NCBI GenBank assembly: GCA_016183935.1
Contig: JACPDR010000019.1
Location: forward strand, 88,929-152,928
DNA length: 64,000 bases
Direction of reading: 5' to 3'
Source of the DNA: Caulobacterales bacterium
Lineage (GTDB): Bacteria > Pseudomonadota > Alphaproteobacteria > Caulobacterales > Caulobacteraceae
Below, piece by piece: positions 50,366 through 59,535 of this stretch (positions are counted from its first letter, which is position 1; each line of letters starts with the position of its first letter). Made by a program: the position numbers and the translations under genes. The notes below the pieces were generated by a model. The model was given only the letters and a program-made list of their open reading frames with translations, made no database searches and was not told the DNA's origin.

Positions 50366-51376
50366 TCACCAGACGCCGATCTTCTCGGCTTCCTTGTGCG
50401 AGATCGGGTGGCCCTGGGCCTTGTGATCCTGCTCGGCGAGGAAGCGCACCGCCTCCAGCGCCGCCATACAGCCCATGCCCGCCGCCGTGACCGCCTGGCG
50501 ATAGACGTCGTCGGTGACGTCGCCCGCCGCCCAGACGCCCTCGATCGCGGTCGCCGCCGTACCCGGCTGCACCACCAGATAGCCGCCCTGCTTGGTCTCC
50601 AGCTGGCCGGCGAACAGTTCAGACGACGGCGCGTGGCCGATGGCGATGAACACGCCGTCGGCCTTGAGCTCGCGCGTCTCGCCGGTCTTGACGTTCTTCA
50701 CCCGGGCGCCGGTGACGTTGACGCCGCCGAAGGCGTTGGTCTCGCCGAGGATTTCGTCGATGGCGTTGTCCCAGATCACCTCGACCTTGGGGTTCGAGAA
50801 CAGCCGGTCCTGCAGAATGCGCTCGGCCCGGAACTCGTCGCGGCGGTGCACGACGGTGACCTTCGACGCGAAATTGGTCAGGAACAGCGCCTCCTCGACC
50901 GCGGTGTTGCCGCCGCCGACGACGATGACGTCCTTGCCGCGATAGAAGAAGCCGTCGCAGGTGGCGCAGGCGGAAACGCCGAAGCCCTGGTATTTCGCCT
51001 CGCTCTCGAGGCCCAGCCACTTGGCCTGGGCGCCGGTCGAGATGATCACCGTCTCGGCCAGCATCTCGGTTCCGGAGTCCAGCGTCAGCCGGAACGGCCG
51101 CTGCGACAGGTCGGCCTTCACCACGATGTCCTCGAGGATTTCGGTCCCGACATGCTCGGCCTGGGCGCGCATCTGCTCCATCAGCCACGGGCCCTGGATC
51201 ACGTCCGCGAAGCCGGGATAGTTCTCGACGTCGGCGGTGATCGTCAGCTGGCCGCCGGGCTGCAGGCCGGCGATGACGACGGGGCTCAGCAGGGCGCGGG
51301 CGGCGTAGATGGCGGCGGTCCAGCCGGCGGGGCCGGACCCGATGATGGCGACGCGAACGGTGCGGGGAGTGCTCAT
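50366..51376 (-). CDS. trxB: Thioredoxin reductase TrxB
   Basis: A 336-residue FAD/NADPH enzyme reducing thioredoxin. FAD motif IIGSGPAGWTAAIYAARALL, the redox-active disulfide ACATCDGFFYRG (CxxC) near residue 140, NADPH motif VVGGGNTAVEEALFLTNFAS, and GVWAAGDVTDDVYRQAVTAA near the C-terminus. Length is normal. ATG 51376 lies just before the FAD motif. Its stop lies 10 bp from the convergent receiver gene. Confidence 0.97.
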   Translation of the reverse strand: MSTPRTVRVAIIGSGPAGWTAAIYAARALLSPVVIAGLQPGGQLTITADVENYPGFADVIQGPWLMEQMRAQAEHVGTEILEDIVVKADLSQRPFRLTLDSGTEMLAETVIISTGAQAKWLGLESEAKYQGFGVSACATCDGFFYRGKDVIVVGGGNTAVEEALFLTNFASKVTVVHRRDEFRAERILQDRLFSNPKVEVIWDNAIDEILGETNAFGGVNVTGARVKNVKTGETRELKADGVFIAIGHAPSSELFAGQLETKQGGYLVVQPGTAATAIEGVWAAGDVTDDVYRQAVTAAGMGCMAALEAVRFLAEQDHKAQGHPISHKEAEKIGVW

Positions 51377-51415
51377 ACGCCTATCTAGGCGCTGATTCCG
51401 CGAAAGGGGAGGGTG

Positions 51416-51889
51416 TCACGCCTTCCGCTGATAGGGCTGGAAGCCGCAATTGGCGGGCTCGACCAGCACATAGACCACTTCCGGCTCCGTCTGACCGGGC
51501 TCGGCCGCGACAGCCAGTTGGTCGAGCTCGGCGAACCATTCGACTTCGTTCAGCCCCAGGACGCGCGGCAGGCCGTACTTCTCGTACTCGTGTCCGCCGA
51601 CGGTGATCGGCTCGTTGCCGCGATACCACCCCGGGATTTCGGCGGCGGTGTAGGGGCTCTGCTCCGGATGGGTCCATTTCCCGTTCACCCGGACGGACTG
51701 GCCATGAGAATCCGCGAACGGGAGTCGGTCGTCGTAGAACAGGCCGATCTCGATCGGGAACAGGTGGTCCGTGCCCGCCACATAGCCGCAACCCGAGCGG
51801 ATGCTTTCGGGTTTGTAGACCGGCTGCTGCGCGGCGGGCGGCTGCTGGGCGCCCAGCAGGGCGGCGAAGGCGAGGGCTGTGATCATCAT
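51416..51889 (-). CDS. Exported protein of unknown function
   Basis: A 157-residue protein with a short signal peptide (MMITALAFAALLGA). The mature part has two cysteines (RSGCGYVAG near residue 34 and PANCGFQPY near the end) probably forming a disulfide, and an acidic-aromatic central region (GKWTHPEQSPYTAAEIPGWY). No family recognised. It is divergent from the small glycine-rich membrane gene at 51939 and lies 39 bp from trxB on the same strand. Confidence 0.75.
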   Translation of the reverse strand: MMITALAFAALLGAQQPPAAQQPVYKPESIRSGCGYVAGTDHLFPIEIGLFYDDRLPFADSHGQSVRVNGKWTHPEQSPYTAAEIPGWYRGNEPITVGGHEYEKYGLPRVLGLNEVEWFAELDQLAVAAEPGQTEPEVVYVLVEPANCGFQPYQRKA

Positions 51890-51938
51890 GCCCGGATGCT
51901 AGTCTGCGGCCGTTCGTCCCGGCAAGCAGGAGTCAGAT

Positions 51939-52187
51939 ATGGAAGGCCGCAGCCATCTGGGCATCGGCATCGCCCTCGGCGTCGCCATCGGCTCCGCCAT
52001 CGGCGTGGCGATGGACAACCTGTCGCTGGGCATCGGCCTGGGCATCGGCGTCGGCCTCGCCCTCGGTCTGGCCATGGACGAGCGCAGCAAGCGCCGCAAA
52101 CGCGGTTCCGGGGACGGCTCCACCTCGTCCGGCGACCGGGATGCCGACAGCGGCGGCGGTGGGGGCGGCGGCGACGGCGGCGACTAG
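51939..52187 (+). CDS. Small glycine-rich membrane protein
   Basis: An 82-residue protein with a repeated glycine-rich hydrophobic hairpin (GIGIALGVAIGSAIGVAMDN and LGIGLGIGVGLALGLAMDE), a basic loop, RSKRRKRG, and a very glycine/aspartate-rich tail. It is likely an inner-membrane protein with two packed glycine-zipper helices and a disordered end. Role unknown. It is convergent with the gene 52208. Confidence 0.75.
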   Translation: MEGRSHLGIGIALGVAIGSAIGVAMDNLSLGIGLGIGVGLALGLAMDERSKRRKRGSGDGSTSSGDRDADSGGGGGGGDGGD

Positions 52188-52207
52188 CGCCGCGGTCTGT
52201 TCCAGGC

Positions 52208-53452
52208 TCAGGCCCGGGCCACCGTCTCCGGCGTGGCCAGCACGGCGCGCTGCATCAGGGACGACGCGCCCCACTCGCGGGCGGTCTCCATCGCCTCGGC
52301 CAGCATCAGCCCGACCGCGCGCGGCTCGGTCGCGGTCAGCCGCCCCTTGGCCATGGCCAGATGGGCCATGCCGATCTGGTCGGCGGCCCAGTCGAGCGGC
52401 TCGATCCGCGTCGCGTCCATCAGCCGGCGCCGGACGATGGCCTCCAGGCTGGTCAGGGCCTCAACGTCGTCCATGGCCTCGGCCAGCGCCGCCTCGGCGG
52501 CCAGCCGCCGCTCGCGCGCCAGCGCCCCGAGGATCAGGCCGGGCTCGCGGGTCAGGGTCTCGGCCTCGGCCAGCAGCAGCAGCGGCGTCTCGGCCTGCGC
52601 CTGCACCATGCGCACGGCCACCCAGTCGAGCGGGCTGTGGTCGGGCGTGAACTGGTCCACGGCGGCGTCGAACAACGCCTGTCCCTGAATTCGGGCCGCC
52701 TCGTTCCGGGCGAGGGCCGCCAGCGCCATCAGGCCGGCTCCAGCCAGGGCCAGAGCCCGCGCCCGGGTCAGGGGGCGGTAATCGGGCGAAGCGCTCTCGA
52801 CCAGGGCGCGCAGGTCGCGCCCGGCCTGGTCCAGCAAACGGCCGTCGCGCCGCGCCACTCCGGCTTCCAGCGCCAGCGCCGCCCGGTCCAGCCGCAGTTC
52901 GTCGCCCGCCGTGGGCGGCAGGGCGCGCGCGCCGTGCAGGGCTGCATCCAACAGGGCCGCCGCGTCGAGCAGGTTGTTCGGCTGCCCCGACAGGCGGGCG
53001 CGCCGGGCGCACAGCCGCGCGTGCAGCGCCGCCGCCGCCGCCCGGGTCGAGGGTCGCTCGGCGGTGAGCGACTGGGCGTCGGCCAGGGCCGCGGTCAGGG
53101 TCGCCGGGCCGCCGAACAGGTCGAAGCGCAAAAGGTGGATTTCGCCGGACTCGATTGCGGCGGCGGCGGTCTGGTCGGGGGTGGCCGTGTGCCGCGCCGC
53201 ATCGGACGCGCACTTCGCCGCCCGCTCCAGGCTCTCGCGCCGGCCGGTGCGGCGGGCATGCTCGCGCCACAGCGCCGCGGCCCGCATCCAGCTCTCGAAC
53301 GGGCGGGGGCAGGACACGCGGCCGGCGTCCACCGTTTCGCGGCGCGCCTCGGCCTCGACCAGGTCCGCGCCGATCAGCTCCAGCCAGCCGAGGTCGTCGC
53401 TCTCGCGCGCCTTGTCGAACAGCTTTCTCAGGTCCCGGCCGAATTCGAACAT
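52208..53452 (-). CDS. Alanine/leucine-rich helical protein of unknown function
   Basis: A 414-residue soluble protein starting MFEFGRDLRKLFDKARESDD. Nearly all predicted helix, with repeated Ala/Leu/Arg-rich helix pairs that look like degenerate TPR (LARNEAARIQGQALFDAAVD; LARERRLAAEAALAEAMDD). No signal peptide or membrane helix. It may be a scaffold or chaperone-like repeat protein. ATG 53452 is chosen; an in-frame ATG 19 codons upstream lacks a ribosome site. The LysR gene follows after a 123-bp gap on the same strand upstream. Confidence 0.8.
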   Translation of the reverse strand: MFEFGRDLRKLFDKARESDDLGWLELIGADLVEAEARRETVDAGRVSCPRPFESWMRAAALWREHARRTGRRESLERAAKCASDAARHTATPDQTAAAAIESGEIHLLRFDLFGGPATLTAALADAQSLTAERPSTRAAAAALHARLCARRARLSGQPNNLLDAAALLDAALHGARALPPTAGDELRLDRAALALEAGVARRDGRLLDQAGRDLRALVESASPDYRPLTRARALALAGAGLMALAALARNEAARIQGQALFDAAVDQFTPDHSPLDWVAVRMVQAQAETPLLLLAEAETLTREPGLILGALARERRLAAEAALAEAMDDVEALTSLEAIVRRRLMDATRIEPLDWAADQIGMAHLAMAKGRLTATEPRAVGLMLAEAMETAREWGASSLMQRAVLATPETVARA

Positions 53453-53575
53453 GGGGTGACCCGCGCTCCGTCCCGCTTCGGGACTGACAGCCGTCCCTCT
53501 CGCTGCCATTGCAAACGCAACGCCGCGCCGGAGGTTCGACTGCGCCGTACGGGTGTTGGCCTGGGTCGGCGGAGC

Positions 53576-54427
53576 CTAGGCGTTCCGGCCCTGATTCTCC
53601 AGCCAGGCGAGCAGCCGCCGCACCGAAGGCCCCGCCTCGCCCCGGCGGTGAAAGGCGGCGAACACCGCCCCGTCGCTGACGAAGCCGTGGGGAGCGGACA
53701 GCCGTCCGGCGGCGAGGTCGGCCTCGACCAGCGGCCGCTGCGCCACGGCCGCCCCCAGTCCCGCCGCCGCGGCCTCGATCAGGGTCTGCTGGTGATCGAA
53801 CTCGATCGGGCCGCTGGCGGGGGCGGCCCGACCGGTCAGCGCCGTCCAGCTGACCCAGGCCGAGGGATGCGAGCGCGACACCAGCCGGACGTCCGGCGCG
53901 CCGCCGGGGGCCGTGACCATGCCGATCGTATTGTCCATGAACGGCGTCGCCTCCACGCCCTCGGGACAGGCCGTCTCCGGCATGAGCATGCGGATGGCCA
54001 GGTCGGCGCCGCCGAGGGTGCGGTCCAGCGCGGCGTAGGACTCGGTCAACTCGACCACCACGTCCGGATGGGCGGCGGCGAAGTCGGGCAGGCGAGGGAT
54101 CAGCCAGCGCGCCGCGAGGGTCGACAGGCACGACACCCGCACCCGCCGCCCGGCCCGGCCGCGCCCGGCCACCGCCTGCTCCAGCGCCGCGAAGGCGGGG
54201 GCGATCTCCTTCCACAGCCGCTCGGCCTCGGCCGTCGGCCGGCGGGCGTTGCGGGGCCCCTCGAACAGGGCGTGGCCGAGGGTCTGCTGCAGCAGGCCGA
54301 TCTGGCGGCTGACCGCGCCGTGGGTGACGCCCAGTCGTTCCGCCGCCCGGCCCATGCCGCCCAGCCGCATGGCCGCCTCGAAGGCCTGGAGCGCCTTCAG
54401 CGGCAGGGCGGGGGCGGGTGGCTTCAT
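53576..54427 (-). CDS. LysR-family regulator (GcvA-like)
   Basis: A 283-residue LysR protein. HTH at residues 8-65: PLKALQAFEAAMRLGGMGRA, ERLGVTHGAVSRQIGLLQQT; effector-binding domain with RRVRVSCLSTLAARWLIPRL and DLAIRMLMPETACPEG. The HTH resembles GcvA-type regulators. It is divergent from a SAM methyltransferase (96-bp gap), its most likely target. ATG 54427 is preferred over upstream in-frame codons because it precedes the HTH directly. Confidence 0.93.
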   Translation of the reverse strand: MKPPAPALPLKALQAFEAAMRLGGMGRAAERLGVTHGAVSRQIGLLQQTLGHALFEGPRNARRPTAEAERLWKEIAPAFAALEQAVAGRGRAGRRVRVSCLSTLAARWLIPRLPDFAAAHPDVVVELTESYAALDRTLGGADLAIRMLMPETACPEGVEATPFMDNTIGMVTAPGGAPDVRLVSRSHPSAWVSWTALTGRAAPASGPIEFDHQQTLIEAAAAGLGAAVAQRPLVEADLAAGRLSAPHGFVSDGAVFAAFHRRGEAGPSVRRLLAWLENQGRNA

Positions 54428-54522
54428 GTGCGGAAAACTCACGAACAGCGTCCGATAAGTCGTTAGGCCGCCGACGGCAAGTCGGGGCATTCCGCTCGCC
54501 AGCCATCCGGAAAGAGACCGAC

Positions 54523-55278
54523 ATGATCCGCGCCGTCGACTACGATCAACGCCAGCACCAGGGCTATCAGGCGGGGCGGGAATTGCCCGCCGGCAGCCGG
54601 GATCTGTGGGCGGGGGCGTTCGCCGCCCGGGCGCCCGTCGCCCGTCCGTTGGCCTGTCTCGACCTCGGCTCGGGGACCGGCCGCTTCACGCCCTTGCTGG
54701 CCGAGATCTTCGGAGGGCCCGTCCATGGCGTCGAGCCCTTCGACCGGATGCGGGAACAGGCCGAGGCCGCCCCGCATCCGGAAACCGTGCGCTACCTTTC
54801 AGGCAGGGCTGAAGCCATTCCCTTGCCGGACGCGGCCTGCGACCTGGTGCTGATGTTCCTGTCCTTCCACCATGTGCGGGATCGGCCCGCGGCCGCGCGC
54901 GAAATCCGCCGCGTGCTCAGGCCCGGCGGCCGGCTGCTGATCCGCAGCCACTTCTCGGACCGCATGCCCGACGTCCACTGGCATCGCTGGTTCCCCAGCG
55001 CCCGCGCGGTGGAGTTGAAGATGTTCCCGACCCTCGCCGAGGTCACCGACCTGTTCGGTTCGGTCGGCTTGCAGCCCCTGGGCCTCGACGTGGTGCGCGA
55101 GACCTTCTCGGACAGCCTGGCCGAGTCGGCGCGTCGCCTGCGGACCCGGGCCATCTCCACCTTCGAGCATCTCGACGAGGCGGAGATCGTGGAGGGCTTC
55201 CGGCGCATGGACGCGGAGATCGCCGCAGGGCCCGAAGGACCAACGCACGGCGACAGCGATCTGCTGGTCCTCGGCTGA
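54523..55278 (+). CDS. Class I SAM-dependent methyltransferase
   Basis: A 251-residue methyltransferase: ACLDLGSGTGRFTPLLAEIF (SAM motif I), VHGVEPFDRMREQAEAA (motif II acidic), AIPLPDAACDLVLMFLSFHH and REIRRVLRPGGRLLIRSHFS. It resembles small-molecule (ubiquinone/menaquinone-type or general) methyltransferases; the substrate is unknown. ATG 54523 has GGAAAGAGA upstream. It is divergent from the LysR gene and followed by a YczE-type membrane protein 58 bp later. Confidence 0.92.
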   Translation: MIRAVDYDQRQHQGYQAGRELPAGSRDLWAGAFAARAPVARPLACLDLGSGTGRFTPLLAEIFGGPVHGVEPFDRMREQAEAAPHPETVRYLSGRAEAIPLPDAACDLVLMFLSFHHVRDRPAAAREIRRVLRPGGRLLIRSHFSDRMPDVHWHRWFPSARAVELKMFPTLAEVTDLFGSVGLQPLGLDVVRETFSDSLAESARRLRTRAISTFEHLDEAEIVEGFRRMDAEIAAGPEGPTHGDSDLLVLG

Positions 55279-55336
55279 GAACGGCGCTGGCGGGTCCTTG
55301 CAAAGGGCTCAGGCCTCGGTCTTTGTGCGCTGCATC

Positions 55337-55948
55337 ATGTTGATGCGTCGCCTGATCCAGCTTCACCTCGGCCTTTGCCTGTTCGGTTTCGCCCTCGCCC
55401 TGATGGTGCGCGCGACGCTTGGCCTCGATCCGTGGAATGTGTTCCAGCAGGGTTTGACCGGGCTGACGGGCCTGACCCTGGGTCAGACGTCCATCGCCAT
55501 CGGCGTCGTGATCATGCTGGCCTGGATCCCGCTGCGTCAGAAGCCGGGCTACGGCACCCTGGCCAACATCTTCGTCATCGGCCTGATGGTGGACGTCTCG
55601 CTGGCGGTGCTGCCGGTGTTCGAGGGGCTGGCGCTGCGGAGCGTGATGATGGTCGCGGGGGTGGTGCTGAACGCCATCGCCTGCGCGGCCTATATCGGCG
55701 CGGGCATGGGGACCGGACCTCGCGACGGTCTGATGACCGGCCTGCACGAGCGGCTGGGCTGGTCGATCCGCGTCTCCCGCCTCAGCATCGAGGCCACGGT
55801 GCTGGTGGCCGGCTGGCTGCTGGGCGGCGTGGTCGGGATCGGGACGGTGCTCTACGCCCTGGCCATGGGACCGCTGGTGCAGTTCTTCCTGCCGATGTTT
55901 ACCCTGTCGCCGCCCCTCAAGGTCAGCCCCGCTCCTTCGTCTTCGTGA
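55337..55948 (+). CDS. YczE/YitT-type membrane protein
   Basis: A 203-residue protein with five or six transmembrane helices; LIQLHLGLCLFGFALALMVR at the start, LGLDPWNVFQQGLTGLTGLT (the conserved DPW motif of the YczE/YyaS group), GAGMGTGPRDGLMTGLHERL and GVVGIGTVLYALAMGPLVQF. Function of the family is unclear. Start uncertain: ATG 55337, ATG 55343 or an upstream GTG. Its last 26 bp overlap prfC convergently. Confidence 0.9.
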   Translation: MLMRRLIQLHLGLCLFGFALALMVRATLGLDPWNVFQQGLTGLTGLTLGQTSIAIGVVIMLAWIPLRQKPGYGTLANIFVIGLMVDVSLAVLPVFEGLALRSVMMVAGVVLNAIACAAYIGAGMGTGPRDGLMTGLHERLGWSIRVSRLSIEATVLVAGWLLGGVVGIGTVLYALAMGPLVQFFLPMFTLSPPLKVSPAPSSS

Positions 55949-57554
55949 AGGCCACGTTCGGGAACCGCTCCATCACATAGCCGGTCTCCCAGCTCGACTT
56001 GGCGAGGAAGACCGGGTCGTCGTCGATGTCGCGGGCCATCTGGCCGCGGTATTTGCCCATGAAGTCCTCGAGATCGGCCTTGGTCCCGCCGATCCAGCGG
56101 GCCTCCGAGAAGGGCGACGGTTCGAAGATGACCTCCAGCCCGTATTCCTCGCCCAGCCGGTCGGCCATGACCTCGAACTGCAGCTGGCCGACGGCGCCGA
56201 CGATAAAATCCGAGCCCATCTCGGGACGGAACAGCTGGGTCACGCCCTCCTCGGCGAGGCCGTCCAGCGCCTTCTTCAGGTGCTTGGCCTTGAGCGGATC
56301 CTTGACCCGCACCCGCTGCAGGATTTCCGGCGCGAAGTTGGGCAGGCCGGCGAAGCGGATCAGGCCACTCTCCGACAGGCTGTCGCCGACGCGCAGCACG
56401 CCGTGGTTGGGAATGCCGATGACGTCGCCGGCGTAGGCGTCCTCGGCCAGTTCGCGGTCCGAGGCGAAGAACATGATCGGCGCGTTCACCGACAGCTGCT
56501 TGCCGGTGTTCTGCACCTTCAGCTTCATGCCGCGCTGGAACTTGCCCGAGGCCATGCGGAACATGGCGATGCGGTCGCGGTGGTTGGGGTCCATATTGGC
56601 CTGGACTTTGAACACGAAGCCGGTGACCTCGGCCGCGCCCGGCTCGACGGTGGTCGGAACCGGGTCGGCCGCGTTGCGCGTCCCGGCGGGCGCGGCCTTG
56701 TGCGCCTTCATCACCTTGGGCGGCGGCGCCCATTCCCCGATCGCCGCCAGCAGTTCGTCGATGCCGAAGTGGCGCAGGGCCGAGCCCCACAGCACCGGCG
56801 TCATATGACCCTCGAGGAAGGACTGGCGATCGAAGGCTGGATAGCCGCCCTCGACCAGCTCCTGCGCCTCCGTCAGCGCCTCGTGCTCGCCGGCCTCGAA
56901 ATACTGCGCGGCGTCCGCCAGCGGCAGGGCCTCGGGGTGGGGCACGTCCTCGGCCGACCCGGCCGGCTTCTTGGCGTAGGGCTGGAACCGGCCCGTGCCC
57001 ATCTCGACCATGCCGCGCAGGCGGTTGCCGCTCTCGGCCGGCCACCAGATTGGGGCGGGGTCGAGCTGCAGGCGGCTGGCGATCTCGTCCAGCAGGGCCA
57101 TCGGGTCCTGGGCCTCGCGGTCCAGCTTGTTGATGAAGGTGATGATCGGGATGTCGCGCAGGCGGCAGACCTCGAACAGCTTCAGGGTCTGCGGCTCGAT
57201 GCCCTTGGCCGCGTCCAGCACCATGATGGCGCAGTCGGCGGCGGTCAGGGTGCGGTAGGTATCTTCCGAGAAGTCCTCGTGGCCCGGCGTGTCGAGCAGG
57301 TTGAACATCTTGCCGTCGTGCTCGAACGTCATGACGGAGGCGGAGACCGAGATGCCGCGCTCCTTCTCGATCTTCATCCAGTCGGACTGGGTGCGCCGGT
57401 TCTCGCCGCGCGCCCGCACCGCCCCGGCCGCGCGGATGGCTCCGCCGGCCAGCAGGATGTGCTCGGTCAGCGTGGTCTTGCCGGCGTCGGGGTGCGCGAT
57501 GATGGCGAAGGTCCTGCGGCGCAGGGCCTCCTGTTCGAGAGTGAGCTTCGACAT
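55923..57554 (-). CDS. prfC: Peptide chain release factor 3
   Basis: A 543-residue translational GTPase that recycles RF1/RF2 after termination. G1 AHPDAGKTTLTEHILL, G2/G3 region RGISVSASVMTFEHDGK and LLDTPGHEDFSEDTYRTL, G4 TFINKLDREAQDP, then domain II and a C-terminal region ending ERFPNVAFTKTKERG. Length is normal (about 530). ATG 57554 lies just before the G1 motif. Transcription comes from the gap near 57555-57713, which contains one GAGTC methylation site. Confidence 0.96.
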   Translation of the reverse strand: MSKLTLEQEALRRRTFAIIAHPDAGKTTLTEHILLAGGAIRAAGAVRARGENRRTQSDWMKIEKERGISVSASVMTFEHDGKMFNLLDTPGHEDFSEDTYRTLTAADCAIMVLDAAKGIEPQTLKLFEVCRLRDIPIITFINKLDREAQDPMALLDEIASRLQLDPAPIWWPAESGNRLRGMVEMGTGRFQPYAKKPAGSAEDVPHPEALPLADAAQYFEAGEHEALTEAQELVEGGYPAFDRQSFLEGHMTPVLWGSALRHFGIDELLAAIGEWAPPPKVMKAHKAAPAGTRNAADPVPTTVEPGAAEVTGFVFKVQANMDPNHRDRIAMFRMASGKFQRGMKLKVQNTGKQLSVNAPIMFFASDRELAEDAYAGDVIGIPNHGVLRVGDSLSESGLIRFAGLPNFAPEILQRVRVKDPLKAKHLKKALDGLAEEGVTQLFRPEMGSDFIVGAVGQLQFEVMADRLGEEYGLEVIFEPSPFSEARWIGGTKADLEDFMGKYRGQMARDIDDDPVFLAKSSWETGYVMERFPNVAFTKTKERG

Positions 57555-57713
57555 GTTCGATCCGTTGGGCGGCGGGAGTTACCGCGTGCGGGCCCCGATG
57601 TCACCCGATGTGAATACCCCCTCGCAACGAAGGGCTTTCCGAGTCATTGTCCTGTCAGGCGAGACGACCCGGTCACGCAATCGGGCGCCGCCTTTGGAAA
57701 CGAAGGAACGGAC

Positions 57714-57848
57714 ATGGCGCTCAACCACACCGTCGATCCGACGTCGAAACGCGAGGGACCGCACCCCGCCCTCAGCCTGCTGGTCGGCTTCGGAGTGATC
57801 ATCCTCGGCGCGACCGTGGTGCACGTGGTCTTCAACGTGCTGGTCTAG
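57714..57848 (+). CDS. 44-residue membrane protein
   Basis: ALNHTVDPTSKREGPHPALS followed by one hydrophobic helix (LLVGFGVIILGATVVHVVFN) ending in LV. GGAACGGAC lies just upstream of ATG 57714. It would be a single-pass small membrane protein, type unknown. Its stop overlaps the convergent metallopeptidase-like gene by four bases. A good ribosome site and typical codon use support it. Confidence 0.7.
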   Translation: MALNHTVDPTSKREGPHPALSLLVGFGVIILGATVVHVVFNVLV

Positions 57849-59461
57849 GCGTCGTCTCCGGCGTCAGACGGCCGCTCCGTTTCGTCCTCGGCCGGCGGGG
57901 CCTCGTCCACAGGCGCCGCCTCGCCGCGCGCCGTGGCGATCATTTCGCGGGCGCGGCGCGTGTAGCTGCTGCGGTGGGGGCTGTTCGACACGGGCAACAG
58001 CACGGCGACCGCCTCGGCGTTCAGCGACCGCGCCATGTAGGCGTGCCCCAGCCTCAGCCGCGCGTCGAAGGACTGCGGGGCCAGTTTCACCGCCACTTCC
58101 AGGGTCGAGATGTCGTTGTCAGTGGGATAGCGCGCCTGCCCCTGGCGAGCCCGGTTCAGGCCCAGGTAGACGCGAAAGTCCAAGGGGTCGGCCTCGTAGG
58201 CCCGGGCCAGGTAAGCCGACGCAGCCCGGCGGCGCCCCGTGGCGCCTTCCCCGGTCTCCTTCTCGGCGAGATCGAGCAGGACCATGCCGGCCAGACGCAG
58301 GGCGTCGGCGTCGGTCGAGCCTTCGGTCAGCAGCGGTTCCAGCGCCGTGAACGCCGCCTCCGGGTCGTCGGACAGCCGGTGGGCCCGGGCTTCGACCAGC
58401 ATGCCCATTCGCTCTCCGGGATAGCGGTCCGCCGCCGCGAAGGCGTCGCGGATCAGATCGGCGCGATGCTCGGCGTCCTCGCGCGCCTCACGCGCCTTTT
58501 GCGCCTCGGACTTCTGCGTTCGGCCGTCGTCGTCCGGCGGTTCCTGTTTCACGGGTTCGCGATCGAGACGCAGATCCAGCCAGGCCATGTGGCTTTCGGC
58601 CGGCGACAATGAGGTCACCGTCACCTCCGGCTCGGCAATGTCGATTTGCGGGGTCAGCATGTCGATCGCGCCCGAGGCGTAGAGGCGTACGTCCGTCTGC
58701 AGCTGGGCCGGCGTCCGGCCGGTCGCCGCCTGCATGGCCGCCACCGACTCCTCGCCCCGGACCACGGCGTTCAGATAGTCGCTCAGCATCCGGGTCCGCT
58801 CCGGCGTGCTCATGAAGTAGTGCGTCATCGCCCAGGCCTGGGCGTAATAGGAGGACGCCCGGTAGCGGCCCGAGGCCGTGTAGCGCCACGTCAGCACGTC
58901 CTCCATCCGGGCCCAGGTGTTGGCGCCGCCGCTCAGCGAATTGATCCGGCCCGGGTGGTGGCGTCCGAACTGGATGCGATCGGGCCGGACGTCGGCGGTG
59001 GAGTAATATTCCGCGAAGCCCTCCACGAACCACGACGGGTAGGCGTTGGACACCATCTGGAACATGAAATGGTGGGCGTACTCGTGGAACATCACCACGT
59101 CGCCGGATATGGCGCTGGTGTCGACCACGGCGTGAATGCGGCCGCTGTTGGGGGAGTAGTAGCCCCCGACCGAGGCGCCGATGCCCGGATACGCCTCTTC
59201 CATGTCGCGGCGGCCCTCGGCGATGAAGATCTCCAGCTTCGGGATCTCGTGATCGACCACGATGGGATAGTAGGCCCTGAGCAGGGCGTCGAACCGCTCC
59301 ACCTTCTGGGCGTAGGTGCGAATGGTGCGCTCCGACACGTCGCCGTAGACGATGAAGTGGGTAGTCTCGGCGCGCCGCCATTCAGCGCTTGCGGCCCCGG
59401 CGGCGCAGGTGGCCGACAGCGCCACGGCGACAGCCAGCACGCGCATGCCCTTGATGAACAT
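57845..59461 (-). CDS. Exported HExxH metallopeptidase-like protein with TPR tail
   Basis: A 538-residue protein with a signal peptide (VLAVAVALSATCAAGAASA, residues 8-26). The first half resembles DUF1570-type peptidases: VVMFHEYAHHFMFQ carries the zinc motif HEYAH, and WFVEGFAEYYST supplies the downstream Glu (ExxAE) as in gluzincins. The second half (about 330-510) is TPR-like (AAFTALEPLLTEGSTDADAL; LGHAYMARSLNAEAVAVLLP). The tail is acidic. It probably acts in the periplasm on unknown substrates, with the TPR part for binding. ATG 59461 places the signal peptide correctly; ATG 59446 is possible. Confidence 0.88.
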   Translation of the reverse strand: MFIKGMRVLAVAVALSATCAAGAASAEWRRAETTHFIVYGDVSERTIRTYAQKVERFDALLRAYYPIVVDHEIPKLEIFIAEGRRDMEEAYPGIGASVGGYYSPNSGRIHAVVDTSAISGDVVMFHEYAHHFMFQMVSNAYPSWFVEGFAEYYSTADVRPDRIQFGRHHPGRINSLSGGANTWARMEDVLTWRYTASGRYRASSYYAQAWAMTHYFMSTPERTRMLSDYLNAVVRGEESVAAMQAATGRTPAQLQTDVRLYASGAIDMLTPQIDIAEPEVTVTSLSPAESHMAWLDLRLDREPVKQEPPDDDGRTQKSEAQKAREAREDAEHRADLIRDAFAAADRYPGERMGMLVEARAHRLSDDPEAAFTALEPLLTEGSTDADALRLAGMVLLDLAEKETGEGATGRRRAASAYLARAYEADPLDFRVYLGLNRARQGQARYPTDNDISTLEVAVKLAPQSFDARLRLGHAYMARSLNAEAVAVLLPVSNSPHRSSYTRRAREMIATARGEAAPVDEAPPAEDETERPSDAGDDA

Positions 59462-59535
59462 CTCTCTCCCCCCACGATCCCCGTGAACAACCTACAGTCG
59501 GGAAGGAGCCGGCGACAAGCCGGAGCGGGTGGGCC

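Noticed and set aside
51413..54466. 1017-codon plus-strand frame across 51.4-54.5 kb
   Set aside because: Runs antisense through three well-supported genes; shadow frame of GC-rich coding DNA.
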